The notes beneath the pieces are model-generated. The model was not told where the DNA came from and made no database searches. It was given only the letters and a program-made list of their open reading frames with translations. DNA of 39,571 bases from a virus. The translations under genes and the position numbers were made by a program. Every line of letters starts with the position of its first letter. Positions within the stretch are counted from its first letter, which is position 1. Where the stretch lies: positions 1 to 39,571 of the IMG/VR virus record IMGVR_UViG_3300024346_007619; one strand, given 5' to 3'. Positions 6,885 to 14,912 of the stretch are shown here, piece after piece.

Positions 6885-8118
6885 GAATGAGCTTAGCCAG
6901 CTACACGTAGAACTTACTAATGCTTGTAATGCGGCTTGTCCTATGTGTGTTCGGTTTCATAATAATAGCCCGTTAGCACGTCCCGATCTCGAAATTGGGC
7001 AAATTACTGCTGAGAAATTTAAAAATTACTTTCCTCCAGAAATTATTAAAAAATGTAAATTAATATTATTTTGCGGTGTGCATGGTGATCCTTGTGTTGC
7101 ACGAGATATGTTGGAAATTTGCGAATACATTGATTCTGTATCTTCTAACACCGCAGTTCGTGTTAATACAAACGGCGGTATGCGTAAGGCAGACTGGTGG
7201 GGTACATTAGGAAAACTATTTGCAAAACACCCAATTACTACACGAAATTATTGGGAAGTTACTTTCAGCATTGACGGGTTAGAAGATACTAACCATCTTT
7301 ACAGACGTAATGTAAATTGGGGTATACTAATGGAAAATGTTGATGCTTTTATTAAAGCAGGTGGCAATGCAAGATGGGACTATTTAATTTTTAAACACAA
7401 CGAACATCAAATACATGAAGCCAATACATTATCAAACACTATGGGTTTTACAGATTTTGTTCCAAAGAAATCACTTGGTGTCGATAACGGCACTAATTTA
7501 AAAGCAATGCCTGCTTTGACCAAAGATGGAGAATTAGATTACATAATCGAAGCCCCTACGGATCCTAAAAACCGAAATCTTGAAAATCCAGCTGGTACCG
7601 AGCCGTTGGTGTTTTGGAAATTTAATCCTGAAGATTATCGAAAAGATAAAGCAGAAAAAAATGTTGGGAAGAATTTCCAAGCAGAAGTTAAAACTGTGTA
7701 TGAAGATAGAATTTTAAAAGAAGATAATACAAAGTATAATAATTGCAAGATTAAATGTAAGTCTAAAATGCACGACGGCGGCAAAGAAATTTTTGTAGAC
7801 AATTTTGGTAGAGTTATGCCATGTTGTTATGTTGGCACACACCTTAATGGAGTATATACTGATACCAGAACTTTACAACTGCACAAACATATGAACGATT
7901 ACGGTTGGGAGCATTTTAGTTTAGACAGTCATTCGTTAGCAGATATTTTAGATGGTGGGCATTTAGATCGAGTATTTGCAGATTCTTGGGATAAACAGAC
8001 TGTGGAGGAAGGAAGACTCAGCTACTGCTCAGATACTTGCGGTACATTTAGTAGCATTGATCGAATTTTTTCGCATGAAATTAATAATAAAACAAATAAA
8101 GGGCCATGCGTTGTTTAA
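6856..8118 (+). CDS. radical SAM/SPASM protein 4
   Basis: 420 aa with ATG 6856 as start; the frame is open further upstream, but that would overlap protein 3 by more than 150 bases. The radical SAM cluster is near the N-terminus: LTNACNAACPMC (C24, C28, C31), with GVHGDP in place of the usual GGEP. Unlike its neighbours it has no N-terminal twitch; it carries a classical C-terminal SPASM region instead: C297 and C301, then IFVDNFGRVMPCC (C323/C324), then YCSDTC (C391, C395). SPASM enzymes use auxiliary clusters in peptide maturation (AlbA, PqqE, anSME) or carbohydrate chemistry. The HGDP variant is seen in some SPASM proteins from large phages and bacteria. The downstream SGNH-like gene overlaps its 3' end. 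Confidence 0.88.
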   Translation: MNQITHFWNKNELSQLHVELTNACNAACPMCVRFHNNSPLARPDLEIGQITAEKFKNYFPPEIIKKCKLILFCGVHGDPCVARDMLEICEYIDSVSSNTAVRVNTNGGMRKADWWGTLGKLFAKHPITTRNYWEVTFSIDGLEDTNHLYRRNVNWGILMENVDAFIKAGGNARWDYLIFKHNEHQIHEANTLSNTMGFTDFVPKKSLGVDNGTNLKAMPALTKDGELDYIIEAPTDPKNRNLENPAGTEPLVFWKFNPEDYRKDKAEKNVGKNFQAEVKTVYEDRILKEDNTKYNNCKIKCKSKMHDGGKEIFVDNFGRVMPCCYVGTHLNGVYTDTRTLQLHKHMNDYGWEHFSLDSHSLADILDGGHLDRVFADSWDKQTVEEGRLSYCSDTCGTFSSIDRIFSHEINNKTNKGPCVV

Positions 8119-8935
8119 ATTAAACCAAATACATCGATTAGTTGCTTATGGATGCAGTTATACTCAAGGAGCTGAATTAGCCGATGCTGATTTTATTCCT
8201 GGATTAACTATAGATCAAATAAATTCAGAGAAAAATTTGTTAGGAAATCCTGGGTTTTATAACAAATATCTTGGCTCATGGTTCGACGATACTCGAGGCG
8301 CAACTATTAGAGAAAAAGAAATTTTAAGAGCGTGGCCTTCAAAACTAATTAAAGAGCTTGGTGTGCAATGGTCGTATTTGAATAGAGCAAGACCTGGGTC
8401 GTCGATGCAGGAAATAGTATTTACATTAGAAAAAGATCTATATAACGGTGTTATTGGAGATAACGATTTAATTATTATTGGTATAACAAGTCCGTTACGA
8501 GTTTTAAAATTTAATGACCGAGGCGACCCTCAGAGTTTAGTCTGTACAGATTTAGATAGTCGATGGCACAGTCCAGCTATGCGTGAATTATTCATTCAGC
8601 AATTTGTTAATAAATATTGGGAATTATATCATTGGTATCAAAGTATTAACTATATTGATCTGTTATCTGAAAAATTTAATAATCGAATTTTACAACAATA
8701 TTTGCATCTTACCTATACTCAGCATACCAGTAATACAGAATTAAAAACAGAATTTTTAAAAATTACTAACAATCTAGAAAATTGTAATTCAATAGTAGAT
8801 TCCAACTTATCGTTTTATACTACAGATGGTGGATGGGATAATACTTGTACTCATGGATTTCATCATCCATATGAAAGTGTACATGCTAGTCTTGCAAAAC
8901 GACTAGCTATAAAAATTAAAGAGAAATACGCATGA
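8075..8935 (+). CDS. SGNH-hydrolase-like protein 1
   Basis: 286 aa if started at ATG 8075; a TTG at 8111 with AAAGGG just upstream is an alternative that removes 12 residues and places the first strand nearer the N-terminus. The strand-and-loop RLVAYGCSYTQGAEL matches block I of SGNH/GDSL-type hydrolases, with the Ser of CSYT as candidate nucleophile. NDLIIIGITSPLR fits the block III strand, though the usual GxND Asn is not obvious. GFHHPYESVH near the C-terminus could provide the catalytic His. SGNH proteins include esterases and O-acyl transferases that act on polysaccharides or glycoproteins. It overlaps radical SAM gene 4 upstream and overlaps gene 5 by four bases (ATGA). Enzymatic activity is uncertain because the blocks are diverged. 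Confidence 0.65.
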   Translation: MKLIIKQIKGHALFKLNQIHRLVAYGCSYTQGAELADADFIPGLTIDQINSEKNLLGNPGFYNKYLGSWFDDTRGATIREKEILRAWPSKLIKELGVQWSYLNRARPGSSMQEIVFTLEKDLYNGVIGDNDLIIIGITSPLRVLKFNDRGDPQSLVCTDLDSRWHSPAMRELFIQQFVNKYWELYHWYQSINYIDLLSEKFNNRILQQYLHLTYTQHTSNTELKTEFLKITNNLENCNSIVDSNLSFYTTDGGWDNTCTHGFHHPYESVHASLAKRLAIKIKEKYA

Positions 8936-10086
8936 AACAAGAAACATTTTGTAGTTTGCCATTTTCAGAAATATTCTTAGGAGCAGATGGCGGTATTAAA
9001 CCATGTTGTAGTATGAGGGGAGACCTTGGCAATATTAATCAATCTACGTTAGTTGATATCTTAAACGGTACAATTGCGCAAAGTGTCAAAACATCAATAA
9101 TTAACGGTGAGTGGCATCCAAACTGTAGCCAATGCCAAGAATTAGAATCTCTTGGCGGTAGGACTGAAAGACAAGGTACACTAATAGATTTTGATAGATT
9201 CAAGAATTATGCAGCCACCGATTTTACTTTAGAAAAACTTGATCTTCGTTGGAGCAATACTTGCAATTTAAGTTGTAACTATTGCTACGAATACTTTAGC
9301 AGTCAGTGGGCAAACATCAAAGGAATTAAGGTTAATGCCAACAAACCGTCTGCTGAAGATTCTATTTTTTCATTTATCAAAAATAATAAAGACAAGATTA
9401 GCAATATCAATTTACTCGGTGGTGAACCATTATTACAAAAACCCAACATAAAATTATTGAATCTTGTTCCAGATTCCTATTACTATATCTTAACTAATTT
9501 ATCAACTGAGATAGAAGGAAACAAACTAGCAGAACAATTATTAGCTAATCCAAAAGTTTCTTGGGGAATTAGTTTTGAAACAGTTGGTGACCGATTTGAA
9601 TACGTTCGTAATGGTGCTGACTGGAACAGACTTGTGCATAATTTGAGATTATTAAACCATCACAAGGTTCCAAACATAGATGTACATCCGTTGTATTGCA
9701 TATATTCAGCTTTTAATTTATGCGAGTTTTACGAATTCCTAGAAGGTGAGGGGTATTTTAATAACATATACTGGCAACTATTACAAAATATAAAGGGGTT
9801 AGATGTATTTAGGTCTCCTAAATCTTTAAAAATCAAAGCAGTTGCTGAATTAGAATTGTGTATTTCTCGTTATGAAGATAAATTCAATATGGACCTATTA
9901 AAAAATATCCATAAAAAAGTAGTTGCTAGTCTTAGCGATCAGCAAGAATATACAACTATAGAACATGCAAAGTGGTTAGATGAGTTGAACGGACAAATAC
10001 CAAACAAAAAATCCGCATTCATTGAACTATGGCCTAGCATATATCAAGAAATTATAAATTTACAATACAACAATGATAAAGTATGA
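8932..10086 (+). CDS. radical SAM protein 5, N-terminal twitch domain
   Basis: 384 aa. The N-terminus TFCSLPFSEIFLGADGGIKP, then CCSMRG, then NCSQCQELE, is the typical N-terminal twitch arrangement (C, CC, C-x-x-C). The catalytic cluster is CNLSCNYC (C111, C115, C118) and the SAM motif LLGGEP is at about 161-166. GISFETVGDRFEYVRNGADW replaces the usual SIDG strand: the Asp-Gly is changed to Glu-Thr. The C-terminal FIELWPS resembles the TFPE motif of paralogues 1 and 2. It is the most diverged of the four twitch-type copies. The start overlaps the SGNH-like gene (ATGA), and its end overlaps the glycosyltransferase-like gene by 14 bases. Substrate unknown. Confidence 0.9.
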   Translation: MKQETFCSLPFSEIFLGADGGIKPCCSMRGDLGNINQSTLVDILNGTIAQSVKTSIINGEWHPNCSQCQELESLGGRTERQGTLIDFDRFKNYAATDFTLEKLDLRWSNTCNLSCNYCYEYFSSQWANIKGIKVNANKPSAEDSIFSFIKNNKDKISNINLLGGEPLLQKPNIKLLNLVPDSYYYILTNLSTEIEGNKLAEQLLANPKVSWGISFETVGDRFEYVRNGADWNRLVHNLRLLNHHKVPNIDVHPLYCIYSAFNLCEFYEFLEGEGYFNNIYWQLLQNIKGLDVFRSPKSLKIKAVAELELCISRYEDKFNMDLLKNIHKKVVASLSDQQEYTTIEHAKWLDELNGQIPNKKSAFIELWPSIYQEIINLQYNNDKV

Positions 10087-11002
10087 TTCGCAAATAAACG
10101 GCCTTGGATCGACTATAGGCTGGATGTCATTTTTATTACATGCTAATACTCCGGTAACAATTCAAGCGAGTCCTGATCAAATAGATCAAGTTGATGTGGT
10201 TAATCGATTAAAGAAAATATTTGATATTTCAGACTCTAAGATTTTATTGGAAATTGATAATAGTTTGACTAACATGAAAGAATTAGATAGACCCGGCGAC
10301 ATGTCTAAATTATTTGCACCGTACATAAAATATTTAAGGTATGTGCCGACTGAAAAAAAACCGTGTATTGGGTTTGCATGTTCTAATAAATCTGAAGATA
10401 TTTTTACAAAGGATCAATTTAGTAATATTAATCCCAAAGTATTTCCTTATAATAAGTACTATACAATCGAAGATAATGCCAAAATATTTGAGCTGATTAA
10501 ACGTGCAGGGTATGACGTAATAACTTTTGATCATTTAGATTTTGGCATCGAACAAAAAATTACAACAATGGCAAACTTATGCGATGCTGTAATTGGGTAC
10601 GAAGGTGGGGTATGTCACATTGCTCATACATTAAGGATACCGACTATTATTTTACCATGGCACTGTACTACGGACGGCATGAAACCGGCGAATCACTGGC
10701 TATCGTTAGTTACTCAGCTATTACACTTAGATGAAAACACATTTTTTTTAAATAATATATCTGAGATTTCAAATTGGAGTCCTAATGATTTAATTAGCAA
10801 GATACATGAACTTAAAGAAGGACATGGTAATAATAGTTTTTTAAATCCAAACTCTTGTGTTAGAATGTCGGCAGATCTTTCAACACTATATTTTAATAAT
10901 TTTGAGTTTCCAAATTTATTATCATCCCACGAGAAAGATTTTGTAGGGAAATACTACGATAGTTTAAAACTAGGCGGAATAAAGGAAATAGAATTTATAT
11001 GA
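10073..11002 (+). CDS. glycosyltransferase-like protein (GT-B, GT9-like C-terminal half)
   Basis: 309 aa. The segment LCDAVIGYEGGVCHIAHTLR (about 175-194) followed by IPTIILPWHC strongly resembles the nucleotide-sugar site of GT-B heptosyltransferase-type (GT9) enzymes, where an Asp/Glu-Gly-Gly/Ser-x-x-H-x-A-x-x-L-x-x-P-T pattern is diagnostic. The N-terminal half (about 1-100) is diverged, and I cannot align it. If active, it would transfer a sugar to an acceptor made or altered by the neighbouring radical SAM proteins. It may equally be a degenerate fold used for binding. The ATG lies inside the end of radical SAM gene 5, and the stop overlaps the next gene (ATGA). Codon usage is AT-rich like the rest of the block. 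Confidence 0.5.
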   Translation: MIKYDSQINGLGSTIGWMSFLLHANTPVTIQASPDQIDQVDVVNRLKKIFDISDSKILLEIDNSLTNMKELDRPGDMSKLFAPYIKYLRYVPTEKKPCIGFACSNKSEDIFTKDQFSNINPKVFPYNKYYTIEDNAKIFELIKRAGYDVITFDHLDFGIEQKITTMANLCDAVIGYEGGVCHIAHTLRIPTIILPWHCTTDGMKPANHWLSLVTQLLHLDENTFFLNNISEISNWSPNDLISKIHELKEGHGNNSFLNPNSCVRMSADLSTLYFNNFEFPNLLSSHEKDFVGKYYDSLKLGGIKEIEFI

Positions 11003-11769
11003 TATTACATTCATTTGGGGATAGTTTTGTGATGGGAGACCAAGATGACTTTTGGCACGAATTTCCGGCACATAACAAACCTAATCATAATTTTACAGAC
11101 TATAGTGAACATGTAAAATACTTAAAAGCAAATGTTAGTTTTCCATCTGTCATAGGTAAAGAATTAGACATTCAATCATTTAATCATGCTGAGCGTGGTA
11201 GCGGTAATTATCCACAACTAGATAAACTATGGATAGCATTGACCAATAAGAAAATTAATTCAGACGATTTAGTACTATTTGGAATTACTACTGGATGCAG
11301 AGACCGGCCGTTTTTGTTTGACGTACCGCGTGTTCTTGGAACAATTCCATGCGGTGAGTGTATGGTCGATAGAGATCTAATTAACAGCAATAATCATGGT
11401 CTTATATACCAAATGGATCATTTTTATATCCATAGCATACTGGCACAACTGAGTAAAACATTTAACGTTAAAATTATTAAAATTAATCTTTTCGACAATC
11501 CGTTGGATGAGTTTGACGATAATATCGCCAATTTGTTTAAATTTGATAATTTTATCGGCGCAGGCGTTCGAGGCAATACCTTAATTGACATTTTGAATGA
11601 TACGTGGGGGCAAGGTATAAGACATCCATACCATGATCGATTGGTAGTTCCGCTGGGCTACGAGCACTTGTATAGTGCCAAAAAACATCCAAGTATTGCA
11701 GGTCACCAAAAAATAGCTAAATGGTTACTGGATAATGTTGCGGAATTACAACAATTAAAAAACCGTTGA
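10999..11769 (+). CDS. SGNH-hydrolase-like protein 2
   Basis: 256 aa. LHSFGDSFVMGDQDDF at the N-terminus is a clean block I (GDS, Ser9 candidate nucleophile). NHAERGSGN supplies a block II Gly. LVLFGITTGCRDR sits where the block III GxND is expected, but Asn is not obvious. KHPSIAGHQKIAKWLLD at the C-terminus is block V, with His as base and a Lys instead of the usual Asp three residues earlier. The family includes esterases, deacetylases and acyltransferases acting on glycans. AAAGGAA stands before ATG 10999. It is the last gene of the AT-rich radical SAM block: a new promoter starts inside its stop region (11766). A role in acylating or deacylating the same product as the block enzymes is inference. 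Confidence 0.7.
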   Translation: MILHSFGDSFVMGDQDDFWHEFPAHNKPNHNFTDYSEHVKYLKANVSFPSVIGKELDIQSFNHAERGSGNYPQLDKLWIALTNKKINSDDLVLFGITTGCRDRPFLFDVPRVLGTIPCGECMVDRDLINSNNHGLIYQMDHFYIHSILAQLSKTFNVKIIKINLFDNPLDEFDDNIANLFKFDNFIGAGVRGNTLIDILNDTWGQGIRHPYHDRLVVPLGYEHLYSAKKHPSIAGHQKIAKWLLDNVAELQQLKNR

Positions 11770-11794
11770 CATCATAAGAGCTCGATGCTATAAT
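11766..11794 (+). promoter_or_regulatory. strong sigma70-type promoter for gene 11825
   Basis: A consensus -35 TTGACA (11766-11771), a 17-bp spacer and a consensus -10 TATAAT (11789-11794) preceded by TG-n (11786-11788), making an extended -10. The -35 overlaps the stop codon of the SGNH-like gene. This is the best host-RNA-polymerase promoter in the window, so early transcription of 11825 is expected. AGGAG (11815-11819) precedes the ATG. Confidence 0.9.
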
Positions 11795-11824
11795 ATATAC
11801 ATTGTTAAACGAACAGGAGCAGAA

Positions 11825-13036
11825 ATGGCTACAGTAGCAGGCATTAAAATTAAACCTAAGGCAAAAAAAGAGTCCAAGCGCATTACCAGTGTAAGTATTC
11901 GCCAAAACGCCAAAAAGGATCACAGCCCAGTGTGGACTGATGTGGACACAATGAGCGCGGATAAGTTTCTGCGACACTGGCACATTGCTATGGAATACTA
12001 TCGATTGGAGTTTAGCGGTAAAGATTTAAAGCCTGCTGTGCTTAAATGGATGGCCGCTAACGATTGCGCCAAAGAAGATATTGCGGCGTTCAAGCGAACT
12101 AAAGATACACGATGTAACATTACAATGGGAGCCATTGCTTCCTGTCTGCTTCGAGGAATGCCTGCGATTCGAGCAGATTTTAATGAAGGCAGAAGTTCTG
12201 CACTTTGGTTGACTAAGGCTATCTCGCAAGTAATAGGAGAAGGCACCCATGACATCGACGACGAAGCTGTCGCTGAGGTTAAATCCACTGTTCCTGTGAT
12301 TACTATTCAGGAACGAGTACGCGATGCCGCATACGCAATGACTGAAGAAATTGAAGATGCCATTGAAGGCTTCCAAGCTGATCCTGAAAACTTTGACCCA
12401 AAAGCATTTAAGATGCTTAACTTGTTAAAAGGTAAAGAAGTCAAAGCCGCTCATGCACGTATTATTAAAAACTTGTATGCAAGACAACTGGCTGAACTCG
12501 AAGAACTTGCTAGCGGTAAAGCAGACGAACAGTTGAAAGAGGGCTATAGTCATCGTAGCAAAAAGCAGATTAAGAACTTGATTGCATTCTATCAAGAAAT
12601 TGCCAGTGCTTGCGATATGTTAGCGCAAGAAGCTAAAGTAAATCGGGCGCCTCGTAAAACTAAAGAAGTTAGCAAGGAAAAACTTGTTGCTAAACTCAAG
12701 TTTATGAAGAGCAATGAACCTTTGAAACTAGTGTCTGTTAACCCAGTAGACATTATTGGTGCTGGCGAACTGTGGATCTTTAACACTAAGAGCCGCAAGT
12801 TGGGCAAGTATGTTGCCGCAGAGTTCCAAACATTAGGAGTAAAAGGCACTACAATTACAGGGTTTAATGAACATACTAGTATTCAAAAGACTATTCGTAA
12901 GCCCGAAGAAAAGCTCAAAGAGTTCAAAGCCGCAGGTAAGATCCAACTACGCAAGTTCATGGATGATATCAACGCTACAGATACTAAAATGAATGGGCGC
13001 ATTAACGAAGAAACCATTCTACTTAGGGTGGCATAA
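11825..13036 (+). CDS. conserved phage protein, unknown function (early promoter)
   Basis: 403 aa with a basic N-terminus (KIKPKAKKESKR), a mostly helical, charged middle (about 145-260, with EIEDAIEGFQADPENFD) and a C-terminal domain ending FNEHTSIQKTIRKPEEKLKE, then LRKFMDDINATDTKMNG, then RINEETILLRVA. No membrane segment. The C-terminal region looks like a protein conserved in T4-like phages of aquatic bacteria, but I know of no assigned function. The perfect promoter directly upstream suggests strong early expression, unlike the late-box genes that follow. The basic N-terminus could bind nucleic acid; this is a guess. Codon use is GC-richer than in the radical SAM block before it. Confidence 0.85.
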   Translation: MATVAGIKIKPKAKKESKRITSVSIRQNAKKDHSPVWTDVDTMSADKFLRHWHIAMEYYRLEFSGKDLKPAVLKWMAANDCAKEDIAAFKRTKDTRCNITMGAIASCLLRGMPAIRADFNEGRSSALWLTKAISQVIGEGTHDIDDEAVAEVKSTVPVITIQERVRDAAYAMTEEIEDAIEGFQADPENFDPKAFKMLNLLKGKEVKAAHARIIKNLYARQLAELEELASGKADEQLKEGYSHRSKKQIKNLIAFYQEIASACDMLAQEAKVNRAPRKTKEVSKEKLVAKLKFMKSNEPLKLVSVNPVDIIGAGELWIFNTKSRKLGKYVAAEFQTLGVKGTTITGFNEHTSIQKTIRKPEEKLKEFKAAGKIQLRKFMDDINATDTKMNGRINEETILLRVA

Positions 13037-13051
13037 TTTGGTAGTTTATTG

Positions 13052-13089
13052 ATGGAGTCTCTGATAAATATTAGATAAAGAGACTCCAT
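13052..13089. repeat. perfect 11-bp inverted repeat enclosing a late promoter box
   Basis: ATGGAGTCTCT (13052-13062) and AGAGACTCCAT (13079-13089) are exact reverse complements, separated by 16 bases that contain GATAAATA (13063-13070). There is no T-run after the second arm. It could be a stem-loop ending the 11825 transcript or an operator over the promoter of gene 13091. Confidence 0.8.
13063..13070 (+). promoter_or_regulatory. T4-late-type promoter box (GATAAATA) for fibre gene 13091
   Basis: GATAAATA matches the NATAAATA late consensus of T4-like phages, in which the sigma factor is gp55-like and no -35 element is needed. By T4 spacing the transcript would start near 13076, leaving a short leader before ATG 13091. 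Confidence 0.65.
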
Positions 13090-13090
13090 T

Positions 13091-14302
13091 ATGACAACAC
13101 AACAATTAACCGTACGAAACGATAGATTATGGGCAGATAGCAACCTAGATCTGTCTGCCGACCATGTTTACAAAATTGATAATACACCCGTGTTATCAGC
13201 TACTGAACTTGGCCTTACTGTTATCAAAAGCAATCTAAGAGAAATTGGTACTCTTAAAAGCCTAGAAGTATCGGGCACCACAACTTTAGCAGAATTTGCA
13301 CATTTTAACAGTGCAAACGGACGATTGGGTCTTGGAACCGTAGATGCCAATGCTAGCATCAGTATCCTTGACAATGACGTTGAAATTGCTATTGGCAGTC
13401 CAGAGCCAGGCATTGCACATTTTGGAACGTATTCCACTAGCGATGTTGCTATCATTTCTGACAATATTCCTCGAATACTTGTAAAAAGCAACGGCGAAGT
13501 AATCATTGGCAGTGAAGCAGGAAAAACTGGCGTGTTGCGGGTGCATGGTTCATTGCACGTTGACAATTTTGTTTCAGATACACGTATCGAACGTAACAGC
13601 CCATTAGAATTTAAAGCCAACAGAGATGGCAGTATTTACGGATTGGGATTGGTTTGGTCTGCAGACCGCATTACTCGTCAGCTGATCATGCGAGATGGCC
13701 CTGATAGATTATGGGCCAGCACATCAATCGATATTGACGAACATCAGTCATACTATATAAATGGTAGATCGGTATTAAGTGCAACTGATTTAGGCACTAG
13801 TGTTGTCAACAGCAATTTAATTACAGTAGGGCCGTTACAGTCGTTAACTGTTACCGGGCCTGTTGAAATACAAGGCGATCTGGCAGCTAGTCAAAGTAAT
13901 GCTAGCTTTAAATCCGTATTCATTAACAATGGTATCGAAAGTTTATCAGTAACTGCACACGGTATTAACAGTAATAAACATCATAAAATTTCCGTTAATG
14001 AAGAAGATGTGTTCTATGGCAGCAATGATGAAATCATCATTGGAAATTCAAACTTTGGACGTAGACCTGTCAAAGTGTTTGGGCCAATTGTCACAACCTC
14101 AGACTTAACAGTTAACGGTGCAGTTACTTTAAACAATAAGAAATTTATCAAAGGCGATCAAGTTCCAACAGAAGGACAATTCAACAAGGGCGATATTCAA
14201 TGGAATGAGAACCCAGTTGAGAGTGGTTATGTTGGTTGGGTATGTATTGCATCCGGAACTCCTGGACAGTGGTTACCATTTGGTGCTATTGCTCGCCAAT
14301 AA
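13091..14302 (+). CDS. tail fibre-like structural protein with internal duplication
   Basis: 403 aa, beta-rich, with Asn, Ser, Thr and Gly in abundance and no signal peptide. Residues about 11-64 (DRLWADSNLDLSADHVYKID, then VLSATELG, then LKSLEVSG) are repeated at about 205-258 (DRLWASTSIDIDEHQSYYIN, then VLSATDLG, then LQSLTVTG), so the fibre is built from two related units. The C-terminus (GDIQWNENPVESGYVGWVCI, then SGTPGQWLPFG) is a short tip motif common at the ends of T4-like phage fibre and neck proteins. A late box (13063) lies upstream, as expected of a virion protein. It is separated from the main fibre operon (18721 on) by metabolic genes. Function as a fibre is inferred from composition, tip motif and late control. 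Confidence 0.8.
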   Translation: MTTQQLTVRNDRLWADSNLDLSADHVYKIDNTPVLSATELGLTVIKSNLREIGTLKSLEVSGTTTLAEFAHFNSANGRLGLGTVDANASISILDNDVEIAIGSPEPGIAHFGTYSTSDVAIISDNIPRILVKSNGEVIIGSEAGKTGVLRVHGSLHVDNFVSDTRIERNSPLEFKANRDGSIYGLGLVWSADRITRQLIMRDGPDRLWASTSIDIDEHQSYYINGRSVLSATDLGTSVVNSNLITVGPLQSLTVTGPVEIQGDLAASQSNASFKSVFINNGIESLSVTAHGINSNKHHKISVNEEDVFYGSNDEIIIGNSNFGRRPVKVFGPIVTTSDLTVNGAVTLNNKKFIKGDQVPTEGQFNKGDIQWNENPVESGYVGWVCIASGTPGQWLPFGAIARQ

Positions 14303-14304
14303 AC

Positions 14305-14332
14305 TTGACCTTGCGCTATAAAAGCGTATAAT
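14305..14332 (+). promoter_or_regulatory. sigma70-type promoter for the QueD-like pair
   Basis: TTGACC (14305-14310), a 16-bp spacer and TATAAT (14327-14332), beginning two bases after the fibre stop codon. The expected transcript has a leader of about 65 bases before ATG 14406. Confidence 0.75.
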
Positions 14333-14339
14333 TATATTA

Positions 14340-14380
14340 TGCGGACTTAGACGCTCATCCCGCAATATAAACTCTGCGTG
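14340..14380 (+). promoter_or_regulatory. possible structured leader (pseudoknot) before the QueD-like genes
   Basis: TGCGG (14340-14344) can pair with CCGCA (14360-14364). The loop between them contains ACGC (14351-14354), which can pair with GCGT at 14376-14379, giving an H-type pseudoknot. It does not match the preQ1-I consensus as I know it. The stems are short and could arise by chance. Confidence 0.25.
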
Positions 14381-14405
14381 TCATTGTTAACAAGGAAAAA
14401 CAACA

Positions 14406-14912
14406 ATGGCAACTCTACAACCAGTAGCATACAAATATACTAGCACTAAAGAATACATCGACGCATTTCCGTGCGCTTATCGTCAATGGCGAGCTGACTC
14501 GCATTGTAATTTAAATCACGGTTACAGTTTTTCAATGAAGTTCTATTTTGGTACAAACGACTTAGATGTCCGTAATTGGGCTGCCGATTATGGTGGTTTG
14601 AAAGAATTGAAGAAGCTTCTCGAAAGTCAATTCGATCATACAACATTAGTAGCAGAAGACGATCCAGAACTTGAGTTCTATAAAGAAATGGAACGTCGCA
14701 AACTAGCAAAACTAACCATCCTTCCTAAATTAGGTTGCGAAGGATTAGCCGATCAACTTTACAAATACGTTAACGGTGTCTACATTCCAGAGATGTGGGG
14801 AACAGGAGAAGCTAAACGATTATGGTGCTATCGCGTAGAAGTACGTGAAACACAAGCTAATATGGCTTATCGTGAAGGACATCGTGAATGGAATGAGGAC
14901 TTATTCGCATAA
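14406..14912 (+). CDS. QueD/6-pyruvoyltetrahydropterin synthase-like protein 1
   Basis: 168 aa of the tunnelling-fold PTPS/QueD family. Family marks are CAYRQWRADSHCNLNHGY (about 23-40), with the catalytic Cys and the first His of the HGH pair; NWAADYGGLKELK; FDHTTLV with the conserved Asp-His; and the C-terminal VRETQAN Glu. Two classical zinc ligands look changed: the early His (SAAH in QueD) is Tyr, and HGH is HGY. A neighbouring His (SHC) may substitute. QueD converts dihydroneopterin triphosphate to 6-carboxytetrahydropterin on the way to queuosine and 7-deazaguanine DNA bases; PTPS makes a biopterin intermediate. No FolE, QueC or QueE gene is seen here, so the pathway cannot be fixed. 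AAGGAAA precedes the ATG; the stop overlaps the paralogue's ATG. Confidence 0.8.
   Translation: MATLQPVAYKYTSTKEYIDAFPCAYRQWRADSHCNLNHGYSFSMKFYFGTNDLDVRNWAADYGGLKELKKLLESQFDHTTLVAEDDPELEFYKEMERRKLAKLTILPKLGCEGLADQLYKYVNGVYIPEMWGTGEAKRLWCYRVEVRETQANMAYREGHREWNEDLFA

Noticed and set aside
2899-10086. One of the radical SAM proteins as QueE, which would link them to the QueD-like pair.
   Set aside because: QueE is about 220 aa, begins with its Cys motif near the N-terminus and lacks twitch or SPASM cysteines; all five here are 380-475 aa with auxiliary cluster motifs.
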